From: Bacteroidota bacterium
GTDB lineage: Bacteria; Bacteroidota; Ignavibacteria; Ignavibacteriales; Ignavibacteriaceae
Direction: 5' to 3'
NCBI GenBank assembly: GCA_020161395.1
Contig: JAIUOE010000003.1
Span: 62,001-126,000, forward strand
DNA: 64,000 nt
The notes below the pieces were generated by a model, which saw nothing but the letters and a program-made list of their open reading frames with translations, ran no database searches and was not told where the DNA came from. The translations under genes and the position numbers were made by a program. Each line of letters opens with the position of its first letter. Position 1 is the stretch's first letter. Of this stretch, positions 35,901-44,200 are shown one piece after another.

Positions 35901-35962
35901 AATAGTATTTTAGCCGGCACAAATTGTCTTTTTTCCCGATAATAGTGTAGATTATTCTCCAT
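32909..35962 (-). CDS. TonB-dependent receptor with carboxypeptidase-regulatory-like domain
   Basis: A 1017-residue outer-membrane receptor. Signal peptide about 1-34, then a CarboxypepD_reg-like domain (about 38-115, GVAVRIDGTTLGGVSDLNG), then the plug (about 140-250, with TAGFQKNEKGTYSVRGSGS and ISGGFSAEYGNAQAGVV) and a large barrel to the C-terminal YLTLGFGF. It heads the seven-gene operon ending at 25380. Receptors of this type next to T9SS and PorV genes are common in Ignavibacteria; the imported substrate cannot be read from the sequence. Confidence 0.9.
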   Translation of the reverse strand: MENNLHYYREKRQFVPAKILFLLILLTGVSLVHAQRGKLSGEIKDAQTGDRLPGVAVRIDGTTLGGVSDLNGKFFVLNIPAGKYTVTASYVGYAKYIVSNVDINVDRTTELDIKLKQSTMEMDEVIVVAEKPKIIKDQTSSSSTIDDEQISAAPIEGLRGILDLTAGFQKNEKGTYSVRGSGSYEVNYQINGVDQINSTTTSPGSFGVEKANNSWKYDVNPIGVQQMQLISGGFSAEYGNAQAGVVKVVLKEGSPRLSGEVRVEYRPPGQYHFGKYIYDPSTYEWQRWGNIDRWMAYKDSSFFLQDLGITSEGRYKWLYDKVKNGTATPDQVAAWNEVLNREINWAFNTWLNNHMPGDNNPLGVYDYRERGYARVMVGFGGPLGKNPDKLKFFFSGEYKKNPTRLPTAEKDQIFQNYILNLTWTPLSAHKFKLMLGYQNYRGGIWSGSDDIRWSGLAFSPPSTSYKYYVLIDPIRTEQTVTQSLNYVYTIDAKSFFEATITHMSEKYELPYEYLTSYSQERDRLDSLYDRQGNLLKAGAWWDTQYFRAPDAFSTLYYQDTRTEYLASNLDFTSQINQGNLLKAGLRFYYWDLYNNGVNSRFKANALVATTGVAEYYTAKPYNIAFYIQDKMEYEGMIANIGVRAEAYNFGADVPVDPFNIVYIGTEGPENGNLNTEKSKTYFMLLPRVGLSFPIGENTAFRLQYGHFTSMPTFSQALSNRGNKGITGFGNANLEPKKTIQYEFGLQQVIDDDNRIDMALYYNDRVTQIGLLRYAAFTGTVLNSPSAYTSDNTPLFNYTTFSNNAFGATLGFEISLEKVNARNWMYRLTYSISQTSEGNYGPQVIYPVTSAAGESRDYTGEFISGNDRTHNFRALLQYNWGTGEGPELFGINLLENSSISFTYSVQSGTPFTYRTSFDLKDVVNNRRYPLESMFDLNFTKNVVLEGGYRFVIGLRVMNLFENKWLTPVSGNDLINWVDYGTTIDQPGNDPYRISYISSFYKAYRNVPRQVYLTLGFGF

Positions 35963-36070
35963 AGTGTCTTCGTTTCTACATATTATGAAATATTTTCATT
36001 TAAAAATAAATAATTATCAGTATCTAAATCTCCAAATTTATTCCTTAACTAACAAGCACTTTTTACAATT

Positions 36071-36922
36071 ATGAAATATTTTTATCAAGTAGATATCATT
36101 TCTGATCCCGCATTGAATGATGAGGATGCAGCCTTTCTTTGGATGTTCAATCCAGACGGTATTAATTTCGAAAACAACACCACAAGGCTTTTCTTCTCTG
36201 AATTGCCCGACGGCGTGATCGATCAGTTAAGGTCAGGAATGAATGATCTTCTCTCCTCGAATATCGTTGAAAAATTTGATATTTCCGTAACCAAAGAGCT
36301 CCAGAAAAACTGGAACGAGGAGTGGCAGAAAAATCTAAAAGTGCTGAAAGCCGGCAAACACTTCGCAATTAAGCCTACTTTTGTGGACTATACCCCTGCC
36401 GAAAATGAGATTGTGATAGAAATTGATCCGAAAATGTCATTTGGAACAGGAGAGCACGAAACAACAAGACTGATTCTTTCTCTCCTCGAAAAATATGGTC
36501 ACAACAGGGAATTCGTTCTCGATGCAGGTGCCGGAACTGCAATACTTGCAATAGCAGCCGTGAAACTCGGAAGCAAAAAAGCAATCGCATTTGACAACGA
36601 TGACTGGTGTCTCGAGAACGGTATTGAAAATGTAAAGTTGAACAATGTTGAAGAGCAGGTTGAAATCAGGATATGCGAGACAAGCGACATTTCTGAAAAT
36701 AATTTTGATCTGATTCTTGCGAATATTCAAAGAGATGTGCTTCTGGTTATAGCCGGGGAATTGCAGAAAAGACAAAAACCCGGTGGAACCCTTATCCTCT
36801 CAGGTCTTCTGATTACCGATGAAGAGATTATTATGCCGGCATATGAATCCCTTGGTTACAGGTTGATTGAGAAAACGGGCGAGAACGAGTGGATCAGCCT
36901 CGTCATGGAATTGGCTTTATAA
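36071..36922 (+). CDS. prmA: Ribosomal protein L11 methyltransferase
   Basis: SAM-dependent enzyme (283 residues) that trimethylates ribosomal protein L11. It has the PrmA N-terminal substrate domain (about 1-95, with NWNEEWQKNLKVL) and a class I methyltransferase fold: KMSFGTGEHETTRL near 125, motif I LDAGAGTAILAIAA near 153, and LILANIQRDVL near 223. Divergent from the TonB receptor gene; a strong hairpin follows its stop. Confidence 0.93.
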   Translation: MKYFYQVDIISDPALNDEDAAFLWMFNPDGINFENNTTRLFFSELPDGVIDQLRSGMNDLLSSNIVEKFDISVTKELQKNWNEEWQKNLKVLKAGKHFAIKPTFVDYTPAENEIVIEIDPKMSFGTGEHETTRLILSLLEKYGHNREFVLDAGAGTAILAIAAVKLGSKKAIAFDNDDWCLENGIENVKLNNVEEQVEIRICETSDISENNFDLILANIQRDVLLVIAGELQKRQKPGGTLILSGLLITDEEIIMPAYESLGYRLIEKTGENEWISLVMELAL

Positions 36923-36936
36923 ATTCAGTTTCATCA

Positions 36937-36972
36937 GGAAAGAGTTAAAGATATCCGGCTTTAACTCTTTCC
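36937..36972. terminator. Hairpin between prmA and the amidohydrolase gene
   Basis: Perfect 14-base arms GGAAAGAGTTAAAG / CTTTAACTCTTTCC around an 8-base loop, between convergent genes. There is no long U-run on either side, so it may stop transcription weakly or act as an mRNA 3' stabiliser. Confidence 0.65.
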
Positions 36973-36986
36973 CTTAAATCGATGAC

Positions 36987-38639
36987 CTATCTTTTGTAGA
37001 CAATCCTGCCGTCAACAATTGTGTAAAGAACTTTAGTTTCTTTAATTTCCTCAAGATCAATTTTGAATATATTCCGGTCCAAAATTGTAAAATCGGCATA
37101 CTTCCCCGTTTCAATTGTACCGAGTTTATCCTCCATAAAAGCGGCATAAGCATTGTTAATGGTATAACCTCTTACCGCATCCTCAACACTTATTTTTTGG
37201 TCGGGTATCCAGCCCTCGGGGTTCTTGCCGTCAAGTGTTCTTCTTGTCACAGCAGCATAAATTCCTGACAATGGATTCAGTGGAGCAACTGTCCAGTCAG
37301 AACCAAAACAGAGATTTACTCCTTCATCTATCATCTGTTTGAATCGGTAGGATGAGGAAATTCTTTTCTTTCCAATTCTTTTGTGTGCCCAGACACCATC
37401 ATCGATGCAATGATAAGGCTGAGCAGAGGCAATCACACCCAGTTCCTTAAATCTTTTAACATCCTCCACTCTCAGATGTTGAGCATGTTCTATCCTGAAT
37501 CTTCTGTCTCTTGCGGGGTTGGTTTTAACAATTTCTTCAAACATATCCAGAACGAAACTGTTAGCCCTGTCCCCTATCGCATGAATTGAGAGCTGTAATC
37601 CCGCTTTGTCAGCCTCGAGTGACCAGACTCTTAGGCTGTCAGTAGTGACAATCTCCATAGGCAAACCACAGGTTGAGTGATCACTTTCATAAGGATCAAA
37701 GAACCAGGCTGTGGATGAACCCAAAGAACCATCTGCAAAAGCCTTTAACGAACCAATCTTCAGAAAATCGCTACCAAACCCGTTTTCGATACCAAGTTCC
37801 GAGTGCTTTCTTACTTCAGCAATCGGCAGTCTGCAATATATTCTGCATGAAAGTTTTCCCTCTTTCTCAAATTTTTGATATACCCTCAGATCGTTTCTGT
37901 AGGTTATATCGTGCACCATGGTTACACCAAGTCTTGCAGCTTCCTGGAGTGCGAGAGTCAGGGCGGATTCCATCTCTTTTGGCGATGAAGCAGGAATCAA
38001 CTTCGAAACAAGGTCCATAGCGTTGTCTTTAAGTATCCCTGTTGGCTCTCCCGTGGTTTTGTCGAGGACAATCTCTCCCCCGGCAGGAACAGGAGTTTTG
38101 GAATTTATGCCTGCAAGGCGAAGTGCAGCACTGTTTGCAAGTGCAAGGTGCCCGTCAAACCTGTTTATAAAAACGGGATTATCTCCGGTAAATTCATCTA
38201 TCATCTCTTTTGTCGGGAGATTTTTCACTTCCCATGCTTCATGATCCCAGTCACCACCGGTGATCCATTCCCCTTTTTCCTTTTTAGCGACATATGCTTT
38301 CAACAGTGATTTAAATTCTGATGTCGACTTTGCAGGTCTGAGATCCAGTCCCCCAAGATAAAATCCACCTGCGGTAAAGTGGACATGGTTATCTGTCAAT
38401 CCTGGAAGCATAAGGGCACCCTGAAGATCAATTGTCGTTTCGATTTGTGGAAACTGTTTATTTACCTCTCTCAAATCTCCGGTGTAAACAATCCTGTTCG
38501 CCTCGGTGACAACGCATTCCACGAATTTCTTTTGACTGTCACCAGTGTAGATTATACCGTTCTTATATAAAACTCGTGGCATCTGGCAGACTCCTTCGAC
38601 TGAAAGAATAAATACAAAGAATAAAATCAGTTGTCGCAT
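36987..38639 (-). CDS. Secreted amidohydrolase family 3 (YtcJ-like) protein
   Basis: A 550-residue metal-dependent hydrolase with a signal peptide (about 1-18), so periplasmic or secreted. Motifs: LPGLTDNHVHFTAGG (metal HxH), a central barrel with HAIGDRANS and RIEHAQHLR, and GSDWTVAPLNPLSGIYAAVTR, followed by the C-terminal composite domain (GKYADFTILD). YtcJ-like members hydrolyse amide or formamide bonds of varied small molecules; the substrate here is unknown. Single gene between two hairpins. Confidence 0.85.
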   Translation of the reverse strand: MRQLILFFVFILSVEGVCQMPRVLYKNGIIYTGDSQKKFVECVVTEANRIVYTGDLREVNKQFPQIETTIDLQGALMLPGLTDNHVHFTAGGFYLGGLDLRPAKSTSEFKSLLKAYVAKKEKGEWITGGDWDHEAWEVKNLPTKEMIDEFTGDNPVFINRFDGHLALANSAALRLAGINSKTPVPAGGEIVLDKTTGEPTGILKDNAMDLVSKLIPASSPKEMESALTLALQEAARLGVTMVHDITYRNDLRVYQKFEKEGKLSCRIYCRLPIAEVRKHSELGIENGFGSDFLKIGSLKAFADGSLGSSTAWFFDPYESDHSTCGLPMEIVTTDSLRVWSLEADKAGLQLSIHAIGDRANSFVLDMFEEIVKTNPARDRRFRIEHAQHLRVEDVKRFKELGVIASAQPYHCIDDGVWAHKRIGKKRISSSYRFKQMIDEGVNLCFGSDWTVAPLNPLSGIYAAVTRRTLDGKNPEGWIPDQKISVEDAVRGYTINNAYAAFMEDKLGTIETGKYADFTILDRNIFKIDLEEIKETKVLYTIVDGRIVYKR

Positions 38640-38701
38640 GTTAAGAATGTTTTTTGTTGGGAAAGTCTAATTTAAGCAAATTCTGCAAAAAATGGCATAA
38701 A

Positions 38702-38729
38702 AAAAGGCTGCCGTTTCGGGCAGCCTTTT
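38702..38729 (-). terminator. Rho-independent terminator of the choice-of-anchor J gene
   Basis: AAAAGGCTGCC / GGCAGCCTTTT around a short 6-base loop, 20 bases past the stop of the minus-strand gene at 38750. It is similar in sequence to the terminator at 60316-60344. Confidence 0.85.
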
Positions 38730-38749
38730 CAATCTTTAAGAAAGAATTT

Positions 38750-40003
38750 TTATTTGTTAAGCATCATTTTGATGTTCGAAACAAAATTCTGTCCATCAAC
38801 ACCGATAGCATTGATTTTTGCAATGTAAAGACCGGAAACGAGAGCTGAGGCATCAAAGTTTACACTGTGAACGCCGGCTGAGATGTTACCGTTTACGAGT
38901 GTTGCAACTTCCTGACCAAGTACATTGAATACAGAAAGAGTAACTTTTGCATCTGAAGCGAGGCTAAAGCTGATCTTGGTTGAAGGGTTGAACGGGTTAG
39001 GATAGTTCTGGCTAAGTGAATATGTGTTTGGAGCAGCTACATCAACTTCAACTGATTTTGAGTATGCGGATGTTCCGTCAAAATCAACCTGTTTCAGTCT
39101 GTATGTATATGTACCAACATTCACGCCTTTATCTGTAAAGCTGTATTCTCTGTTTGAGGTGGAAGAACCTGCGCCGGCGATAAATCCGATATTTGCAAAT
39201 TCACCGTTAGCGGTTTTTCTTTCAACAAAGAAACCCTGATTGTTGGTTTCTGTTGCAGTTGACCAGCTAAGCTGAACATCTGAACCAACTGAAGCTGCAT
39301 TAAAGGAAACAAATTCAACTGGAACAACACCGCCACCTGCTTGTACATCATCAATAAAGAATGCTGCACCGTCGTTGAGGTTGTCGGTAACTCTTTCTCT
39401 GAAAGCAATGTAGATGTTTGATCCGGCAGGAACTGCAGGAACCAAAGCATAAGATTTCAATGACCAGCCTGAGTCAGCAGCAGTAAGAGCGAGAGTAACA
39501 AGGTTTACTGTGAAAGCAGCAGTCGAAGAATTGGTTGTTGTCGAAATCTTTATATCAAGATTGTCAGCATATGTTCCGAATTTTCTGAACCAGAATTTCA
39601 ATGAATCACCAGCCTGAACATTCAGAAGCTGTGGTGTGATTAACCATGAATCGTTGGATGTGGCACCACCGAACTGATATGACATAAAAGCCATGCCTGT
39701 TCCTCCGTTACCCGGGTAGTTAATGACAGTACCGCCGTTCCATCCTGGAATTGGGGTTGTTCCAACAATGCCGTTTGACCAGCCTGTGCCACCGTCAGGT
39801 GTCAGTTTTGCCCATCCGGCTGGTGGGAATGTTGCACCTTCGAAGTTCTCATTGATTGAGTTGGTGCTCTCTGCCCATGGTCCTTTGATAAATTCAGGAG
39901 CTTCGGATTTTGCGCCTCTTTTTGTATTTTCAGCTTTTTGCTGTGCCTGAGCATAAGTGAAAACAAAAACGGTTAACATGAAAATACTGAAGATTTTTTT
40001 CAT
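38750..40003 (-). CDS. Choice-of-anchor J domain protein with T9SS sorting domain
   Basis: A 417-residue surface or secreted protein: signal peptide (about 1-20), a MAM/choice-of-anchor J-type jelly roll (about 50-225, with NENFEGATFPPAGWAKL, DSWLITPQLLNV and AAFFIDDVQAG), an FN3-like module (about 228-320, LSWSTATETNNQGFFVERK), and the T9SS type A sorting domain (about 330-417, LSQNYPNPFNPSTKISFSL). Likely binds carbohydrate or protein at the cell surface (family inference). It has its own promoter candidate and terminator, so it is probably monocistronic. Confidence 0.85.
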   Translation of the reverse strand: MKKIFSIFMLTVFVFTYAQAQQKAENTKRGAKSEAPEFIKGPWAESTNSINENFEGATFPPAGWAKLTPDGGTGWSNGIVGTTPIPGWNGGTVINYPGNGGTGMAFMSYQFGGATSNDSWLITPQLLNVQAGDSLKFWFRKFGTYADNLDIKISTTTNSSTAAFTVNLVTLALTAADSGWSLKSYALVPAVPAGSNIYIAFRERVTDNLNDGAAFFIDDVQAGGGVVPVEFVSFNAASVGSDVQLSWSTATETNNQGFFVERKTANGEFANIGFIAGAGSSTSNREYSFTDKGVNVGTYTYRLKQVDFDGTSAYSKSVEVDVAAPNTYSLSQNYPNPFNPSTKISFSLASDAKVTLSVFNVLGQEVATLVNGNISAGVHSVNFDASALVSGLYIAKINAIGVDGQNFVSNIKMMLNK

Positions 40004-40096
40004 GGATTGTTCCTTTGATTGATGATGAGATTATTGATTGATATAAATTCGTTCGCAGTTCTTGTCAGTTGGAATTTCAAATAAATTCCGCTGCTA

Positions 40097-40125
40097 ATAT
40101 TACGGCTTTTTTTTTATTTGTCCAA
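40097..40125 (-). promoter_or_regulatory. Candidate promoter of the choice-of-anchor J gene
   Basis: On the minus strand TTGGAC and TAATAT lie 17 bases apart, giving a leader of about 87 bases before the ATG at 40003. Pattern match only. Confidence 0.4.
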
Positions 40126-40215
40126 ATTTTTTAAAGATTTTTCTATTAATTTCGTTTATTTTTGATTTTATAGCTACATTCGTATCGGTCTATTTAAAGA
40201 TTTATTGCAAATATT

Positions 40216-41196
40216 ATGTACGCTCAAAGATTAAAAGCCGGTCAGATATCTCTTTTTGTCGGTATCTCCATGTTAATTATGAAATTTGGTGCCTACCTCC
40301 TCACAGATTCCGCAGCCATCTTTTCTGACGCCCTCGAATCAGTTGTTCATATCGCTGCCACTTCCATGGCACTTTTCAGCATAATCTATTCTTCAAAGCC
40401 ACCTGACAAGGAACATCCGTACGGTCACGGCAATATGGAATATTTTTCAGCCGGAGTTGAGGGGCTCTTAATCCTGATTGCAGCAATCGGGATAATCTAC
40501 TATGCCACTATGGATATTATCTATCCTCCGGAGATCAAAAAACTGGATATCGGTATGGGAATCATTGCCTTTGCCGGTCTGATCAACCTCTTTTTAGGGC
40601 TTTTCCTTATTCGTACCGGAAAAAAAACAAACTCGATCACTCTGATTGCTGATGGTAAACATGTGCTGACAGATTCATATACGAGTCTGGGTGTGATTAT
40701 TGGTTTAACCATAGTTTACTTTACAGATTTCGCAATCATTGACCCACTTTTTGCAATTTTTGTTGGTATGAATATTATCTATACTGGCTACAAACTGCTA
40801 AGAGAAGCCTTTGGTGGACTGATGCATGAAGCCGATCCAGGGACTGTTACCAAGGTATCAAAAGAAATTGTCTCTCTTCGAAAAGAAGACTGGATTGATG
40901 TCCATGAACTAAGATGCAGACGATCAGGCAGTTTCATATCTATCGATTTTCATCTGATTCTCCCCTTCTACCGGACCATTAAAGAGTCACACGATGAAGA
41001 AACGAGAATCAAGAATGACCTGCGGGAAAAATTCAGCGAGTCTGATGTAAAAATACACTTCGATTATTGCCAGCCAAAATTATGTAAATACTGTTCGTAT
41101 GCAAATTGTACAGACAGAACCGAACCATATTCGGTTAATTTTGACTGGAACGAGGAAAAAACTGCCGGTCGACCAATTTATGAATTTTTAACTTAA
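40216..41196 (+). CDS. Cation diffusion facilitator (CDF) metal transporter
   Basis: A 326-residue inner-membrane cation/proton antiporter, probably exporting a divalent metal. Six helices; the metal sites are the Asp residues of TDSAAIFSDALES (TM2) and the His/Asp of DGKHVLTDSYTS (TM5), and the KEHPYGHGNMEYF loop is a family hallmark. The C-terminal cytoplasmic domain ends in an unusual Cys cluster (YCQPKLCKYCSYANC), which could sense or bind metal. The DD/HD site is common in zinc, cadmium or iron members; the metal is not certain. Confidence 0.9.
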   Translation: MYAQRLKAGQISLFVGISMLIMKFGAYLLTDSAAIFSDALESVVHIAATSMALFSIIYSSKPPDKEHPYGHGNMEYFSAGVEGLLILIAAIGIIYYATMDIIYPPEIKKLDIGMGIIAFAGLINLFLGLFLIRTGKKTNSITLIADGKHVLTDSYTSLGVIIGLTIVYFTDFAIIDPLFAIFVGMNIIYTGYKLLREAFGGLMHEADPGTVTKVSKEIVSLRKEDWIDVHELRCRRSGSFISIDFHLILPFYRTIKESHDEETRIKNDLREKFSESDVKIHFDYCQPKLCKYCSYANCTDRTEPYSVNFDWNEEKTAGRPIYEFLT

Positions 41197-41215
41197 CTAT
41201 TAAACAGGACTGTAT

Positions 41216-42199
41216 ATGCCTGATCTTAGTGTAAATTATCTGAATCTAAAACTTAAAAATCCGGTAATTGCTGCATCTTCCGGCCAAACGAAAACTCTTG
41301 ATAATCTCGTAAAATTACAGGATAACGGAATTGGTGCTGTGGTTCTAAAGAGTTTCTTTGAGGAGTCTCTTCCCAAATCGCAAAAACTGGATCCTGCCGA
41401 AAATTATCACCCCGAGATTTATGAATATTTCGGTTACGAACATGATAAATACTTTGGGTTGAAGGATTATTGTGAACTTGTCTCAACAGCAAAATCAAAA
41501 TTGTCGGTTCCGGTAATAGCAAGTATCAATTGTGTAAGTGCCGACTGGTGGTTCCGGTTCTCTGAACAACTTGAAGCAGCTGGAGCTGATGCCATCGAAT
41601 TGAATGTGTTTAATTATGCATCGTCGAAAAATTTTGCATCTCCGAATATCGAAAAGATATATCTTGATATTGTGAAAGGTGTTAAAAATACCGTAAAAAT
41701 ACCGGTTGCAATCAAAATAGGACAGAATTTCAGCAGTCTCCCAAACTTTGTCTCATCCCTAGAACGGAACGGTGTAAACGGAATTGTCCTTTTCAACCGA
41801 TTCACAGATCTTGATATTGACATCAACACATTTAAATTTAAAACGACATTTGAATTCAGTGACAGACACGAATTTTTTGTACCATTGAGATGGATTGCGA
41901 TACTCTACAGACAGGTGAAGTGCAGCCTGAGCGCTTCCACGGGAGCCAAAAGCCACGAAGAAATCATTAAATTCCTGCTTGCCGGCGCATCCACTGTGCA
42001 ACTTGCTTCTGTAATCTACCAAAAAGGACCTTCGGTTGTTTCAGAAATTCTGAAGAATATTGAAAAATGGATGGGAGAACACAATATCGATAAACTCGAT
42101 AGCTTAAAAGGGAAATTGAGTTTCTCTCAGGATGCAGAAGGGATTGCGAACTACTATATGCGCTCGCAATTCATGGAAAAAATTACTAAAGTGGAGTAG
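41216..42199 (+). CDS. Dihydroorotate dehydrogenase-like flavoprotein, function unassigned
   Basis: A 327-residue FMN-type TIM barrel of the DHOD family: NPVIAASSGQTKTLDNLVKL at the start, VPVIASINCVS near 98, VPVAIKIGQNFS near 161, and a C-terminal SASTGAKSHEEIIKFLLAGASTVQLAS phosphate-binding region. The usual ELNLSCPN catalytic loop reads ELNVFNYASS, so the normal Cys base is missing; it is probably not a true pyrD. Transcribed with the CDF gene (19-base gap). Confidence 0.8.
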   Translation: MPDLSVNYLNLKLKNPVIAASSGQTKTLDNLVKLQDNGIGAVVLKSFFEESLPKSQKLDPAENYHPEIYEYFGYEHDKYFGLKDYCELVSTAKSKLSVPVIASINCVSADWWFRFSEQLEAAGADAIELNVFNYASSKNFASPNIEKIYLDIVKGVKNTVKIPVAIKIGQNFSSLPNFVSSLERNGVNGIVLFNRFTDLDIDINTFKFKTTFEFSDRHEFFVPLRWIAILYRQVKCSLSASTGAKSHEEIIKFLLAGASTVQLASVIYQKGPSVVSEILKNIEKWMGEHNIDKLDSLKGKLSFSQDAEGIANYYMRSQFMEKITKVE

Positions 42200-42211
42200 A
42201 ATCCTCTTTTT

Positions 42212-43045
42212 CTAAAGTTCCTCGAAATAAACAAAATAATTTTGCGGAAGAGTTTTTGCGAATTCTTCCGCTTTTTTTATACTGTCAAAAATCCCAAAAA
42301 CAGTCGAACCACTGCCACTCATTAGAGCAAATTCTGCACTCTCTTTATAGAACAACTCTTTAAGTCCGCCGATTTCCGGGTGGTCAATAAAAACCGTCTC
42401 TTCAAATGCGTTTTTAATCATTTGCTGTAACTTGTTGTAATCATATGACTTTTGCTGATTTAACTCAAGCAGGTTGAATGGTGCTTTCCCCGGTTTACAG
42501 TTTTTATAAGCGGGTCCCGTTGCAACATGAATACCCGGGTTTACAACAACCATCACACCCGCGAGTTCAAAATCCAGAGGTGTGAGTATCTCACCCCTGC
42601 CTGATCCGAATGAAGGAACCGGATGAATAAAAAACGGCACATCAGAACCAAGTTCCGCTCCAAACCCGCGTAAATCTTCCTTTGTATATTTGAGATCAAA
42701 AAGGTCATTCAAACCAAGTAAAACCGATGCAGCATTTGAGGATCCCCCTCCAAGACCGGCTCCCATCGGAATTCTTTTTTCCAGACTTATCCTGCAATTA
42801 AGCTGCCTGCCTGTCTTCGATTCCATCAGTTTTACTGCTTTAAAAATGAGATTGTTTTCAATATCAATATTCAGGTCAGGACTGTCTGTCTCTATCAGAA
42901 GGTGATCACATTCCCGCATTATGATCTGGTCACACAACTCCAACGGGTAAAAAATCGTTTCAATGTTATGAAAACCATCTGCGCGTTTTTGCGTGATGAA
43001 AAGTCCAAAATTTATTTTTGCAGGTGAGTTTATTATTAGCTTCAT
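42212..43045 (-). CDS. ispE: 4-diphosphocytidyl-2-C-methyl-D-erythritol kinase
   Basis: GHMP-family kinase (277 residues) of the MEP isoprenoid pathway that phosphorylates CDP-methylerythritol. Motifs: PAKINFGLFI at 8-17 with the substrate-binding Lys, the ATP loop PMGAGLGGGSSNAASVL near 91, and ALMSGSGSTVFGIF near 239. It follows the GT9 genes by 33 bases on the same strand and is probably in their operon; it is convergent with the DHOD-like gene. Confidence 0.94.
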   Translation of the reverse strand: MKLIINSPAKINFGLFITQKRADGFHNIETIFYPLELCDQIIMRECDHLLIETDSPDLNIDIENNLIFKAVKLMESKTGRQLNCRISLEKRIPMGAGLGGGSSNAASVLLGLNDLFDLKYTKEDLRGFGAELGSDVPFFIHPVPSFGSGRGEILTPLDFELAGVMVVVNPGIHVATGPAYKNCKPGKAPFNLLELNQQKSYDYNKLQQMIKNAFEETVFIDHPEIGGLKELFYKESAEFALMSGSGSTVFGIFDSIKKAEEFAKTLPQNYFVYFEEL

Positions 43046-43078
43046 TCTGTGATATCCCGGAAATGCTCCCTCTTAAAG

Positions 43079-44200
43079 CTATTTAATCAACCTGGAGGCT
43101 GCGTCAATTACGGAATTATACATTCCATCAAGATCAATTTGATCGATGCATTCCAGCTTGTAAGGACAGCTTTTCTTCCAGCACGGGGCACACTCAAGAT
43201 CTTTCGGATAGAACATTACTCCGTGACCATAAAGATCGATCTCTGTCCAGCAACTTAAACCAAACCAGGAAACAATATATTTTTCAAGTGCAATACCCAG
43301 ATGCATCCCAAATGAATCACCTGTCACGATTATGTCTGCCAATGCCTCATAGACAGCACCCATACGAACGCCTTCATTTGTGGGAGTACTGATGACTTCG
43401 AGAGGAAATGCATTTGCTATCTCTTTGTTTCTTTCTGCATCCTCGGGACCCCCAAGAAGTATTATCCTGTAATCTGTCTCTTTCAACAATCTGTCGATAA
43501 TCTTGATGTGCTGGTCGACCCTCATTTTTTTGTTCGGAAAAAGGGTGGAACAGCCTGTATTAAATCCGATAACTATCTCTTTTTTATTGAAACTGAAGCG
43601 TTTCCTTAAGCTCTCTACCTTCTCCTTCTCTTTTTCGGTTAATTCGAAAACATATCTGGTTCTTTCGTATTCCAAATCGAGTGTTTCAGCTACATATTCC
43701 TGTTTCGTGCGTCTGTTCACCCTGAATTTTAGATGATCATCCAGCCCAAGCCGGTAGTTATACCACGCTCCGTCATTTACGGGAACAATTTTTCCGTCAG
43801 GATTCAGTCCGAATCCCTTCTTTTCATTTGCATGAATTGAATTAAGGAGTGCGCACGCCCTGTGAGATTTGTCGAGATTGGCTGCAAAATCAAACTGCAT
43901 GTTCCTCATTACATTCAGGGATTCAAAATTGTAAACGAAAACTCTTTCCAACAAAGGATTATTCTCAAGCAACGGGGCAGAAATCTTGTCGGTGACCCAA
44001 TAAATTGAAGAAACAGGATATTTTTTCTTAAGCAACGGCAACTGGGCGGTTGTCATAATTACATCGCCCATCGCATCCAGATTGATGATAAGTATCTTCA
44101 CACCTATCGGGTTATCTTCTTTGCATCCTTGTTCAAGGCAGTTATATCCGGGGAAACACGGTTTATATCCGTTGAAGTTTTTACAATTTGGAATCTTCAT
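43079..44200 (-). CDS. GT9 heptosyltransferase-like glycosyltransferase with N-terminal Cys motif
   Basis: A 373-residue GT-B enzyme of family 9, which adds heptose or related sugars to lipopolysaccharide core in the cytoplasm. The core starts at KILIINLDAMGDVIMTTAQLPLL (about 31); the C-terminal donor site includes IILLGGPEDAE and VTGDSFGMHLGIAL. An N-terminal extension carries four spaced Cys (C6, C15, C21, C26), and a C-terminal CAPCWKKSCPYKLEC cluster follows, which suggests metal binding. It overlaps its upstream neighbour by 20 bases. Confidence 0.85.
   Translation of the reverse strand: MKIPNCKNFNGYKPCFPGYNCLEQGCKEDNPIGVKILIINLDAMGDVIMTTAQLPLLKKKYPVSSIYWVTDKISAPLLENNPLLERVFVYNFESLNVMRNMQFDFAANLDKSHRACALLNSIHANEKKGFGLNPDGKIVPVNDGAWYNYRLGLDDHLKFRVNRRTKQEYVAETLDLEYERTRYVFELTEKEKEKVESLRKRFSFNKKEIVIGFNTGCSTLFPNKKMRVDQHIKIIDRLLKETDYRIILLGGPEDAERNKEIANAFPLEVISTPTNEGVRMGAVYEALADIIVTGDSFGMHLGIALEKYIVSWFGLSCWTEIDLYGHGVMFYPKDLECAPCWKKSCPYKLECIDQIDLDGMYNSVIDAASRLIK

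Noticed and set aside
30850-35962. Possible SusC/SusD-like pair
   Set aside because: The protein after the receptor has FN3 and T9SS features but no SusD-type TPR fold or lipobox, so it is not called SusD.
36437-36775. Antisense open frames inside prmA
   Set aside because: They contradict a complete, well-conserved prmA on the plus strand and lack start signals.
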